A stretch of 64,000 nt of DNA from JAFNAG01 sp963721405 (GTDB lineage Bacteria > Acidobacteriota > UBA6911), in the NCBI GenBank assembly GCA_963721405.1, contig CAVRJA010000014.1:1426001-1490000 (forward strand). Reading direction: 5' to 3'. Of this stretch, positions 54,839 to 62,883 are shown in pieces. The position numbers were made by a program, and so were the translations under genes. Every line of letters starts with the position of its first letter. Within the stretch, counting starts at the first letter, position 1. The notes beneath the pieces are model-generated. The model was not told the DNA's origin and made no database searches. It saw only the letters and a program-made list of their open reading frames with translations.

Positions 54839-55481
54839 GCTTGACCCACTCCCTCAGGGACCCGGCTGTCGTCATGACGGCCGGCGCGGGCTCCCGCTGC
54901 AGGAAACTCGATCGCGGGAGGATCCGCAATTCACTCTGGCAAAGGCAGCGCCCGGCTCACGATGGGCAAGATCCCGCTCCAACGTGGATTGATGCGCCCC
55001 GCCTGCCAATGTTGCATGCCCGCCATTCCCGGGGCGCCTGATATCCTCTGACCTCAGGACGCACGTGACAACGCGGGTGGATGACGCCACCTGCGCATCG
55101 TTCGGAACTGATGGATTCGAGGCCCGAAGGGCCGCCAGGGGACAGCCAAGACCGTCAGGCCGGGCACAGGGATCTCGTTAGCATGAACGCCGAAGGCGCG
55201 GCACTTAAACCAAAGCATTTTATGGCGTGCCGCACCTTCGGCGCTCGTTTTTCGGCGCTACTAATCCCGGCCTGACGGCCGGGCCTATTGAATGACGGCC
55301 CTTCGGGCCTGATGAGGGATCTATGGGGAACGAACGGCCAGCCCAAAGCCGCCATTCTGCGTGTGAGGAATTGCCAGTGATAGCCGGGAGGCCGCACAGC
55401 GTGACAATATGGATCGGCTTGAATGATTCTGTTGAAATCTGAATTATTGTTGTTATCATGCCCCCAGAGGCAAGAGAAGAA
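54839..55481. other. 643-base intergenic region
   Basis: Between the response regulator (minus) and the aromatic leader peptide (plus). It holds the head-to-head dispersed repeat 55121-55315 and must contain both promoters. Near 55440-55458 the AT-rich AATTATTGTTGTTATCATG lies just before the leader and may belong to its promoter. No further genes seen. Confidence 0.4.
55121..55315. repeat. Two head-to-head copies of the CGCACCTTCGGCGCT dispersed repeat
   Basis: The right copy (55228-55315) has GTGCCGCACCTTCGGCGCTC, CCCGGCCTGACGGCCGGGCC, TATTGAATGACGGCCCTTCG. The left copy (55121-55205), read in reverse complement, has GTGCCGCGCCTTCGGCGTTC, GCCCGGCCTGACGG and GGCCCTTCGGGCCT. They could fold into a long hairpin. 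A third, single copy is at 45608-45693. Confidence 0.65.
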
Positions 55482-55541
55482 ATGAGCCGTCACTACTACT
55501 ATTGCTGCTACTATCGCGGCTCGCGCGAATGCGACCCCTGA
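55482..55541 (+). CDS. Tyrosine-rich leader peptide of the aromatic operon
   Basis: A 19-residue peptide MSRHYYYCCYYRGSRECDP with five Tyr codons in seven positions (TAC TAC TAT TGC TGC TAC TAT). AGAGG and AGAAG precede the ATG. It ends 45 bases before a terminator-like hairpin (55586-55612) and 94 bases before the DAHP synthase start. Transcription attenuation works this way: scarce charged tRNA-Tyr stalls the ribosome in the leader and the terminator does not form. The pair of Cys codons is an oddity. Short open frame, so the call rests on codon content and position. Confidence 0.7.
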   Translation: MSRHYYYCCYYRGSRECDP

Positions 55542-55585
55542 GGGGTACCCCTTTCCTTTCTTCGCAAGTCATCAGAAAGCAGGAG

Positions 55586-55623
55586 CGGCCCACCAGGGGG
55601 ATCGGTGGGCCGTTCGCATTTTA
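55586..55623 (+). terminator. Attenuator hairpin upstream of the DAHP synthase gene
   Basis: CGGCCCACC (55586-55594) pairs with GGTGGGCCG (55604-55612), followed by TTCGCATTTT. A 9-bp GC-rich stem with a weak T-run, located between the Tyr-rich leader and the first gene. Upstream AGGGGTACCCCT (55541-55552) and CTTTC/GAAAG (55556-55560/55575-55579) could take part in alternative pairing. Confidence 0.6.
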
Positions 55624-55634
55624 GGGGAGAATTT

Positions 55635-56663
55635 ATGATCATCGTTTGTGAGACCAGAGCGACTGAGGCGCAGATCAACGCATTGCAGCAGACAATTCGG
55701 GAGGCGGGACTGGAGGTCCACCGCTCCGACGGCGCCGAACACACCGTGCTCGGTGTCGTAGGCGACCGGACCCGCCTGGACATAGGTGCTTTTTCCCTTA
55801 TGCCGGGGGTCCGCAACGTGGTTCCCGTCTCGACGCCTTACAAGCTGGCCAGCCGGGAATTCCATCCGGAAGACACGCTGGTGCACGTGGGAGACACGGC
55901 GACGGTGGGAGGCCCGGAGATTGCCGTCATGGCGGGGCCCTGCGCCGTGGAAAGCGAGGCCCAGATCGAGGCCAGCGCGGAACTAGTATCCAGGTGCGGC
56001 GCCCGGATTCTCCGAGGCGGCGCGTTCAAGCCGCGCTCGTCCCCCTACTCCTACCAGGGCCTGGGGCTCGAAGGACTTAAATTGCTCCGCCGGGCAGCCG
56101 ACAGTCACGATCTTGCGGTCGTGACGGAGGTCATGACGATCGAGCAGATCGAAGTCGTCTGCCAGTACGCCGACCTCCTCCAGATCGGGGCACGCAACAT
56201 GCAGAATTATCCGTTGCTCACGGCGGTGGGGCAGGTCAAGAAACCGGTTTTGCTCAAACGCGGAATCTCGGCCACCATTCAGGAGTGGCTGATGAGCGCG
56301 GAATACATCCTCTCAGCCGGAAACCGCGACGTCGTCCTTTGTGAACGCGGAATCCGCACTTTTGAGACCGCGACGCGCAATACGCTGGACCTTTCGGCAG
56401 TGCCGGTGATCAAGCACCTGTCGCACCTTCCCATCATTGTGGATCCCAGCCACGGTGTCGGCGACCGCCGCTTCGTGGTTCCGATGGCGAGGGCTGCTGT
56501 GGCAGCCGGTGCGGACGGCATTCTCGTGGAAGTTCATCCCGATCCCGACAAGGCCCTGTCCGACGGGCCCCAGTCGCTCACCTTCGATGAGTTCGGTACG
56601 CTGATGAACCGATGCCGGATCATCGGGACGACGGTCGGCCGCAGGCTGGGGAGGGCCCGATAA
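55635..56663 (+). CDS. aroF: 3-deoxy-7-phosphoheptulonate (DAHP) synthase, type I-beta
   Basis: 342 residues. An N-terminal ferredoxin-like regulatory domain (MIIVCETRATEAQINALQQT to about residue 70) precedes the barrel: MAGPCAVESEAQIE, RGGAFKPRSSPYSYQGLGLE, LLQIGARNMQNYPLLTAVG, KPVLLKRGISAT and PIIVDPSHGVGDRRFV. It condenses PEP and erythrose 4-phosphate, the first step of the shikimate pathway. Start 55635 has GGGGAGA upstream. The next gene, tyrA, begins 1 base after the stop, so the product is channelled to Tyr; the Tyr leader upstream is consistent with this. Confidence 0.88.
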   Translation: MIIVCETRATEAQINALQQTIREAGLEVHRSDGAEHTVLGVVGDRTRLDIGAFSLMPGVRNVVPVSTPYKLASREFHPEDTLVHVGDTATVGGPEIAVMAGPCAVESEAQIEASAELVSRCGARILRGGAFKPRSSPYSYQGLGLEGLKLLRRAADSHDLAVVTEVMTIEQIEVVCQYADLLQIGARNMQNYPLLTAVGQVKKPVLLKRGISATIQEWLMSAEYILSAGNRDVVLCERGIRTFETATRNTLDLSAVPVIKHLSHLPIIVDPSHGVGDRRFVVPMARAAVAAGADGILVEVHPDPDKALSDGPQSLTFDEFGTLMNRCRIIGTTVGRRLGRAR

Positions 56664-56664
56664 C

Positions 56665-57798
56665 ATGAAGAACAGGAAAATCACCATCATCGGGTGCGGC
56701 CTGATCGGAGGGTCGGTCGCGCTGGCACTCAGGCGCCGCCGGCCCGACTTGTCCGTTGCCTGCCTGGACCTGGCCGAACACCTGCCGGCCATACGCGAGG
56801 CGGAAGTCGCTGACGAAGTCGGAACCCTGGAGGAAATGGACGCACATGTGCCCGGGAGCTCGTTTGTGCTCCTGGCTACGCCGGTGCAGGCAATCCTGGA
56901 GACGCTTGCGCGGATCCGCCCCTATCTGTCGGCGGATGCAATCGTTACGGATGTGGGGAGCACCAAGGAACAGATCATGGCGGGGGCGCAGGCGTTGATG
57001 CCTCCCGGCGTGCACTTCATCGGCGGGCATCCCATGGCGGGCTCGGAGCGCTCGGGGGTCGAGGCCGCGGACCCGCTCTTATTCAGCGAGCGCGCTTATC
57101 TTCTCTGCCCCTACCCGGACACGCCGCCCGATGCGCTGCTGTCGCTGATGGACCTGGTGGAAAGTCTGCTGGCGCTCCCGATCACGATCGACCCTCAGGA
57201 ACATGACCGCATTATGGCCACGGTCAGTCACCTGCCCCAACTCATCGCGGTCGCCCTCATGCACGCCGCGCACGCCGAAGATGCGACTCACACCATGCTG
57301 GACACCCTCGCCGGGCGCGGATTTCTCGATATGACGCGCCTTGCGGCCTCCGATTTCGGCATGTGGCGCGGCGTCCTGGACACGAACCGCGAGGCCATCC
57401 GGGAGTCTCTCGACAGGTTCAGTAAGAGCCTTGCGCAGTTGCGGGAAGCGATATCGGACGGGAGCGCCGCTCTCATGTGGGAGCAGGCCTGCTTGAGACG
57501 CCGCAAAATGGACGCGGGCAGCCGGGCCCGACTGCGCAAACCCGATTTGCGAAGCGTGATCGATCGTCACGACAAGCAGATCCTCAGCGCGCTTGGCCAC
57601 CGGATGCAGGCCGTGCGCAAGATCGGCGAACTCAAAATGAACCAGGCCACGCCGGTCAGCGATCCCGACCGGGAGCGGCGGATGATCCTCCAACGGCAGG
57701 AATGGGGCGCATCGCTGGGCCTGCCGCCAGGCCTGATCAGCGATCTGTTTGCGGTCATCCTGAAGCACAGCACGGAAATTCAGGCCGCCCGACGCTGA
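56665..57798 (+). CDS. tyrA: Bifunctional prephenate dehydrogenase / chorismate mutase
   Basis: 377 residues. The N-terminal NAD-binding motif is IIGCGLIGGSVALAL (residues 8-22), then VTDVGSTKEQIM and FIGGHPMAGSERSGVEAA, typical of TyrA. From about residue 288 an AroQ-type helical domain follows: RKPDLRSVIDRHDKQILSAL, GHRMQAVRKIGELKMN and SDPDRERRMILQRQEWGA, i.e. a chorismate mutase fused at the C-terminus. Chorismate to prephenate to 4-hydroxyphenylpyruvate can thus be done by one protein. E. coli TyrA has the opposite domain order. It follows aroF by 1 base, in one operon. Confidence 0.85.
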   Translation: MKNRKITIIGCGLIGGSVALALRRRRPDLSVACLDLAEHLPAIREAEVADEVGTLEEMDAHVPGSSFVLLATPVQAILETLARIRPYLSADAIVTDVGSTKEQIMAGAQALMPPGVHFIGGHPMAGSERSGVEAADPLLFSERAYLLCPYPDTPPDALLSLMDLVESLLALPITIDPQEHDRIMATVSHLPQLIAVALMHAAHAEDATHTMLDTLAGRGFLDMTRLAASDFGMWRGVLDTNREAIRESLDRFSKSLAQLREAISDGSAALMWEQACLRRRKMDAGSRARLRKPDLRSVIDRHDKQILSALGHRMQAVRKIGELKMNQATPVSDPDRERRMILQRQEWGASLGLPPGLISDLFAVILKHSTEIQAARR

Positions 57799-57871
57799 GA
57801 CAACATTCGTCTTAACGACGGGCTGCTGATACAATAATTCGAATTGCGCTTCACGCGATAAGGAGCCGAAC

Positions 57872-58318
57872 TTGGAAACAGAAAAGCAGACGACGCAAAC
57901 TCGAAGGATGTTTTTCGGCAACCTCGCCACCCGTATCGCGGGCATCTGTGCGGTCGCCGCAGCGCTGCGCAGATTCGGATTTACCGCTCAGGACAAGCCG
58001 GATACGGTGCTGGCCTCAGTCAAGATTGCCGACAACCCGGATCTGGCCAAGGTCGGCGGATTCGTTCTTATAAAAGACACGCCGGAAGGCGAAGTGCTTG
58101 TCGTCCGTGCCGGGGAGGATGAGTTTGATGCGATGAGCAACGTGTGCCCGCACAAGCAGTGCCATGTCGAGGTGAAGAGTCCCACCGTAATCAAGTGCCC
58201 CTGCCACGGTTCGACATACAAGATCGACGGCACCTATGTGAGCGGTCCGGCAAAGAGGAGCCTGAAGAAATTCCCTGCGACGGTGGAAGGCGGCGTGATA
58301 ACGGTTACCGCCGGGTGA
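57872..58318 (+). CDS. Rieske [2Fe-2S] protein, exported
   Basis: 148 residues. An N-terminal TRRMFFGNLATRIAGICAVA looks like a twin-arginine-type signal or anchor. The Rieske domain has CPHKQC (C92, H94, C97) and CPCHGSTYKIDGTYVSGPAK (C109, C111, H112): two cysteines and two histidines hold the cluster, and C97/C111 form the stabilising disulfide. It could pass electrons in a respiratory or oxidase chain. TTG 57872 start has AAGGAG at 57860-57865. No cytochrome b gene lies beside it; a DUF2231-like membrane gene follows. Confidence 0.8.
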   Translation: METEKQTTQTRRMFFGNLATRIAGICAVAAALRRFGFTAQDKPDTVLASVKIADNPDLAKVGGFVLIKDTPEGEVLVVRAGEDEFDAMSNVCPHKQCHVEVKSPTVIKCPCHGSTYKIDGTYVSGPAKRSLKKFPATVEGGVITVTAG

Positions 58319-58390
58319 GTCGCGGGCAGCGGCAGGATCGATTCAGGCGAGTGGTGTTGCCGGAGACGTGCTCGTTCCGGCCTGGAGGGA

Positions 58391-58873
58391 ATGGAGATGG
58401 AGCTGTTTCTCGCACAGAATCATTCGCCAATGACGCACTTGCCCATCGCAACGGCGATCCTGGGCGCGATTGCATCGCTCGCGGCGCTGATCACGCACAG
58501 GAAGGAAGCCACGCTGATTTGGGCTCTCCTCGCCATCACGTCATTCGTGACTGTCCTCCCCACGGTATTTACAGGAATCTTCGCCGCAAGAGGGAGATTC
58601 AATGATGATGGGAAGCCCTATATTCAGAGCGGAATAATCGTCAGCAATCTGCCCGCAAACGCTCGCATTTTCCGTCATCAGATACTCGGACTTTCCGGCA
58701 CGGCAGTGGCCGCGATCCTGGCTGCGCTGGGCGTGACCAGGCTGCGCGGGCGGGTGCCGAACGCGCACCTGGTGGTTTTGCTCGCCGTGCTTCTCGCGAT
58801 CCTCTGGGGAATCGGCGGGCATCTCGGCGGCGAGGAACTTTGGGGACCGGACACGTTCCCGGGATTTCACTGA
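58391..58873 (+). CDS. DUF2231-like membrane protein
   Basis: 160 residues with four hydrophobic segments (about 17-36, 42-62, 98-114, 125-142). MTHLPIATAILGAIASLAAL near the N-terminus resembles the HxPIA motif of DUF2231, and VLLAVLLAILWGIGGHLGGE is near the C-terminus. The family is often next to Rieske or cytochrome genes, as here, and may bind haem through His residues. Start ATG 58391 has GGAGG just before. Function is not established. Confidence 0.6.
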   Translation: MEMELFLAQNHSPMTHLPIATAILGAIASLAALITHRKEATLIWALLAITSFVTVLPTVFTGIFAARGRFNDDGKPYIQSGIIVSNLPANARIFRHQILGLSGTAVAAILAALGVTRLRGRVPNAHLVVLLAVLLAILWGIGGHLGGEELWGPDTFPGFH

Positions 58874-58920
58874 CCCCGCCTGCGGCGATAAAGCTCCAAC
58901 TTTGAAGATCACGTCCCAGA

Positions 58921-59958
58921 ATGCCTCGTGAAATCGACGAACCGCGCTCGTTCTCCCCTTGGACTTCCAAACACGCACCCGGGAAGATCCTCATCATACG
59001 GATGCAGGCGGTCGGGGACGTCGTCATTACGCTCCCGGCGTGCAGTGCTCTCAGGCAGCGGTTCCCGGATTCGCAAATCGACTTCCTGACCGCGGATGTC
59101 TGCCGGGAAATACCGCAGGCCATCCGGCTTTTCGACCACGTATATTCCATGCCGCGCGGCAATGGACGCTGGACACGCGCCTGCCGGGCTCTGATCCAGG
59201 GCGCCCGGATGCGCGGCGAACACTACGATGTGATCCTCGATCTGCAGCGCCACCGGGCCAGCAGGCTCATCCGCAGGATCGCACGGCCCCGCGCCTGGGG
59301 CGAATTCGACCGGTTCTCGCCACGTCACGCCCTGGAACGGGTGGTTGACACTTTTCACCGGACCGGCTTTGCCGGTCTGCAACCCATGTACACGCTGGAC
59401 ATCAGAGAAGATGTGCGGGCCTCTTCCTGCCGGATACTCAAAGAGAACGGTTGGGGCGGGAAGGGAAGGCTGGTGATCCTGAATCCGGCGGGACTTTGGG
59501 TGACACGGAACTGGCCGCTTTCGCGCTGGATAGAGCTAGCAAACCTGTGGTGCGGGACCGAGGCGGTGATGTTTTTGTTCCTGGGCACGGAGAGGATGTC
59601 CGGGAAGGCCATGTACCTCAAGGAGCACCTGGGCCGCCGGGCGATCGATTTGACCGGCAAGACGACCCTTGCCCAGGCCCTCGGTGTCGTCCAGTGCGCA
59701 TCGGCCGTGATCAGCGAAGATTCGGGACTTCTCCATCTGGCCTGGGTTTCCGGCATACCGACCGTTGGGTTGCTCGGATCGACCCGCAGCGACTGGTCCC
59801 GTCCGTTGGGCGATCGGAGCCGCTTTGTGAGTTCCGAGGATCTGCCCTGCGGGGCTTGTATGGAGGCTGCCTGCAGGTTTGGAGATGTGCACTGTCTGAC
59901 CCGCTATTCCGCCGATTCGATCCTGAGACTCGCGCGGGAAGTGGCCGGGGCTCGATGA
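58921..59958 (+). CDS. GT9-family glycosyltransferase (heptosyltransferase-like)
   Basis: 345 residues. ILIIRMQAVGDVVITLPACS (residues 21-40) is the GT9 start; the second half has IVLNPAG-type LVILNPAGLWVTRNWPL, FLFLGTERMSGKAM and VISEDSGLLHLAWVSGIPTV, and the C-terminal CGACMEAACRFGDVHCL tail. It would add a heptose-like sugar to lipopolysaccharide. First gene of the polysaccharide run (GT9, O-antigen ligase-like, GT4) reading rightward; the Wzy-like gene begins 28 bases after its stop. Confidence 0.8.
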   Translation: MPREIDEPRSFSPWTSKHAPGKILIIRMQAVGDVVITLPACSALRQRFPDSQIDFLTADVCREIPQAIRLFDHVYSMPRGNGRWTRACRALIQGARMRGEHYDVILDLQRHRASRLIRRIARPRAWGEFDRFSPRHALERVVDTFHRTGFAGLQPMYTLDIREDVRASSCRILKENGWGGKGRLVILNPAGLWVTRNWPLSRWIELANLWCGTEAVMFLFLGTERMSGKAMYLKEHLGRRAIDLTGKTTLAQALGVVQCASAVISEDSGLLHLAWVSGIPTVGLLGSTRSDWSRPLGDRSRFVSSEDLPCGACMEAACRFGDVHCLTRYSADSILRLAREVAGAR

Positions 59959-59986
59959 TGCCATCAGGTCCTGTGAGGCGACGCTC

Positions 59987-61714
59987 GTGAATCAGGACAC
60001 ACGGAAGGCTCCGACGGTCCATGAAACAGACCCGCTTCGATCTGCCGCATTCGGGCTGCTGCTGGCGCTATGCGCCCTGCTTCCCTTTGAACTCAAGAAC
60101 CCGCTCTTCCAGGTGGGGCCCATCGGAATCACGAGTGTAGAAATCGCCGCCTACCTTGCGATCGGCGCGTGGGCTGCCTGCCGGCTCACGGGGCGGTGCC
60201 GGGGGTGGACACTGGCGCATTCGACAGTGGCGATCTGGGGCGCCGTCCTGGTCTGCTCGGCTCTCCTTGCTCCTGCCGACAAGCCCGAGGCGCTCAAGTT
60301 CGCACTCCGCAGCCTGGGAGGCTGCGCACTCTGCTGGGCGGCCGCAGACATCGTCCGCAGGCCCGGACAGGCCGCTCTAGTCGGACTTGCGCTGCTGGCC
60401 GGGGCGAGCGTGTCGGCGGCCGCGGCGCGCGCGGAGGTCTGGTGGCCCGGGGTTGCGGCGGCCCTGCAGAGTTTTAAGACCGGCCCTACTTTGAGCGGAA
60501 GCTTCCTCCGTGCCGGCGGCACCTTTCAGTATGCCAACATCGCTTCGATGTACTGGGAAGCCGCGCTGCCGCTGGCTCTTGCCGTTCCGGCCTGGCTGGG
60601 CCGGCGGCAAGCAGCCCGGCGATGGCTGTGGATCGGAACTTCCGGATTTTTCCTGCTGACGGAGGCCATTCTGCTGGCGGCAAGCCGCGCCGGGATCATG
60701 ATTGCCGTCCTGGTTGCGGTTCTGTCGGTGGTTGTTTCCAGGGGCTCGCTCGCGCGGCTGAAACCGTTTGCCGTCGCCGGCCTGGTTACGGCCTTTTTGC
60801 TGACGGGAGTCCATGCGGCTACCGATCAGCTGTTCGTTCTCCGCCTGACGACGAGCGACGTTTCCAGCTGGTACCGGGCGATCTACTCGGAATTTCCCGA
60901 CCGGCTGGCCATTCCAGCGGGAAAGACGACCAGGGTGCCGCTCTTCATCCGCAACGCCGGCAGACTGACATGGCGCTCCCGTGGCCTGGAGGCGGCGACG
61001 GTGAGCTACCACTGGTTGGATCTGCCGGCGGGGCGCATTCTGATCTGGAATGGCGCTCGCTCCGATATTCCATCGGATGTGGCGCCGGGCGACGGCGTCC
61101 GCATGGAGCCCTGGATCATAGCTCCCGCAGAACCCGGAAACTACATATTGCAGTGGGACATGTTGCAGGAGGGCATTGCCTGGTTCAGCACGTTTGGGCC
61201 GTCCAGGGCGCAAATGGACGTGCAGGTCCTCCCGCCCGCGGTTTCCGGGGAGGCGTTATCAGAGTTCCCGTCTGTCGACCTGCCGCTGCCTGCGCAGCCG
61301 GCGCGGCTCGATCTGTGGCGCGCGGCAATGCGCATGTGGCTGGAACGACCGGTTTCAGGTGTCGGGCCGGATAACTTTCGGCGCCTTTATGGTCCGCACC
61401 TCGGCTTGAAATCGTTCGATGACCGGGTTTACGCAAACAATCTCTACCTTGAGGTCCTTGCAGACTCCGGGCTTGTGGGATTGGCGGCGTGGCTGGCTGT
61501 TTTGGCGGGTGTCGCGATCGGAATTAGAAAGTCCTGGAGGTCGGCGCATTTCCCTGAAGACCGGCTTCTGACGGCCGGGATCGGAATCGCGTTGGCTGCG
61601 TATTGCCTTCATGGCATGGTGGACTATTTCCTGGCGTTCACTCCCACATACGGGCAATTCTGGATTTTAGCAGGGACGGTTCTGGGCCTGGCACAGGGGG
61701 ACGACACGCGATGA
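59987..61714 (+). CDS. O-antigen ligase/polymerase-like membrane protein with an internal Ig-like domain
   Basis: 575 residues. About 10-12 hydrophobic segments; the Wzy_C-type region is RVYANNLYLEVLADSGLVGL near residues 480-500, where family members usually have HN before the LE motif. The large periplasmic loop (about residues 305-405) carries a beta-rich insert with conserved tryptophans: KTTRVPLFIRNAGRLTWRSR, VSYHWLDLPAGRIL, PGNYILQWDMLQEGIAWFST. It resembles the tryptophan-rich Ig-like (FW/NBR1-like) domain. Role: joining or polymerising O-polysaccharide in the periplasm. GTG start 59987; the next gene overlaps its stop (ATGA 61711-61714). Confidence 0.7.
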   Translation: MNQDTRKAPTVHETDPLRSAAFGLLLALCALLPFELKNPLFQVGPIGITSVEIAAYLAIGAWAACRLTGRCRGWTLAHSTVAIWGAVLVCSALLAPADKPEALKFALRSLGGCALCWAAADIVRRPGQAALVGLALLAGASVSAAAARAEVWWPGVAAALQSFKTGPTLSGSFLRAGGTFQYANIASMYWEAALPLALAVPAWLGRRQAARRWLWIGTSGFFLLTEAILLAASRAGIMIAVLVAVLSVVVSRGSLARLKPFAVAGLVTAFLLTGVHAATDQLFVLRLTTSDVSSWYRAIYSEFPDRLAIPAGKTTRVPLFIRNAGRLTWRSRGLEAATVSYHWLDLPAGRILIWNGARSDIPSDVAPGDGVRMEPWIIAPAEPGNYILQWDMLQEGIAWFSTFGPSRAQMDVQVLPPAVSGEALSEFPSVDLPLPAQPARLDLWRAAMRMWLERPVSGVGPDNFRRLYGPHLGLKSFDDRVYANNLYLEVLADSGLVGLAAWLAVLAGVAIGIRKSWRSAHFPEDRLLTAGIGIALAAYCLHGMVDYFLAFTPTYGQFWILAGTVLGLAQGDDTR

Positions 61715-62883
61715 CTGCCGTTGGAGATGGTCTGGTCGCGTTCGAAGCGACCGCACTGGAGTTATGCAACCGATCGGGTGTAGGCAATTACACCGCGAAG
61801 TTGCTCCAGGCGCTCGTGGCTCGCGACGATGGCATGCGTTACGCGTTGCTGGCAAGCAGGCCCCGGAATGTCAGGATTCCCCAGGGGGTCGCCGTCCCTG
61901 ACGGCCAGTACTTCCCGAACCGGTTTCTGTGGATTCAGCTTCTGCTTCCCCGCATCGTGCGGCGCCTGCGCCCGAGCCTTTGCCACTTTACCAATTCGAT
62001 CGCGCCACTGTCGCTCTGCTGCCCATTTGCCGTCACGGTCCACGACATGTCCCTTTTCCTGTTTCCCCGGCTGCAACCACGGAAAAGCGTGCTTCTGGTA
62101 AGATCAATTCTCCCCTCGGTGGTCAGGAAGGCTGCGGCCGTAATAACGATTTCACAGAGCGCGAAGGCGGATATTGTCCGTGTGCTGAAGGTACCCGCGG
62201 CACGGGTCCACGTCGTCTACGGTGCCGCCGGCAGCGAATTTCAAAGAATTTCTGATGCCCGGGAGTTGGAGCGGGTGAAGCGCAAGTACCGGTTGGATGT
62301 CCCGTTCGTCCTGGCAGTCGGGACGCTGGAACCGCGCAAAAACCTGCCCCGCCTGGTCAGGGCGTTCGCCCGTTTGCGGCGTGGAGGAAGGGGCGAACAG
62401 CTGGTGTTGGCGGGCCAACTCGGCTGGCACTACCGCCCCTTGATGCAGCTGATCGAGTGCAGTGATCTCCGGGGCGCCGTGCGGCTGCCGGGTTACGTGC
62501 CTCCCGAGGATCTTCCTGCCTTCTACAATCTTGCCCGGGCGGTCGCGTTTCCCTCGTTCTACGAGGGGTTTGGTTTGCCGATCGTGGAGGCGATGGCCAG
62601 CGGCACCCCTGTGTTGACCAGCAATTGTTCGTCCATGGCGGAAATCGGTGCAGGCGCCGCGCTGCTGGTCGATCCCTCCAGCGAAGAGGACATTGAGCAC
62701 GGTTTACTTCGGCTGGTGACTGAGAACCCGCTGCGCGAGGAACTTTCAGCGGCGGGACTGGCGCGTGCCGCGGAGTTTTCCTGGGACCGGGCCGCCGCCG
62801 AGACCGCCGCCGTCTATCGGCATATCGCTTCCCGAGGCCGGCGATCGGAGCCCAGGGTGCCGGACGACGGCGTGCGGGAGTAA
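61711..62883 (+). CDS. Family 4 glycosyltransferase
   Basis: 390 residues. ALELCNRSGVGNYTAKLLQA at the N-terminus, VTVHDMSLFLFPR, VITISQSAKADIV, FVLAVGTLEPRKNLPRLVRA and YNLARAVAFPSFYEGFGLPI then EAMASGTPVLTSNCSSMAEI show a GT-B GT4 enzyme with the EX7E-like donor site. It builds a surface polysaccharide from NDP-sugars in the cytoplasm. It overlaps the preceding gene by 4 bases and converges on the next, minus-strand GT4, with 70 bases of overlap. Confidence 0.82.
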   Translation: MTAVGDGLVAFEATALELCNRSGVGNYTAKLLQALVARDDGMRYALLASRPRNVRIPQGVAVPDGQYFPNRFLWIQLLLPRIVRRLRPSLCHFTNSIAPLSLCCPFAVTVHDMSLFLFPRLQPRKSVLLVRSILPSVVRKAAAVITISQSAKADIVRVLKVPAARVHVVYGAAGSEFQRISDARELERVKRKYRLDVPFVLAVGTLEPRKNLPRLVRAFARLRRGGRGEQLVLAGQLGWHYRPLMQLIECSDLRGAVRLPGYVPPEDLPAFYNLARAVAFPSFYEGFGLPIVEAMASGTPVLTSNCSSMAEIGAGAALLVDPSSEEDIEHGLLRLVTENPLREELSAAGLARAAEFSWDRAAAETAAVYRHIASRGRRSEPRVPDDGVRE

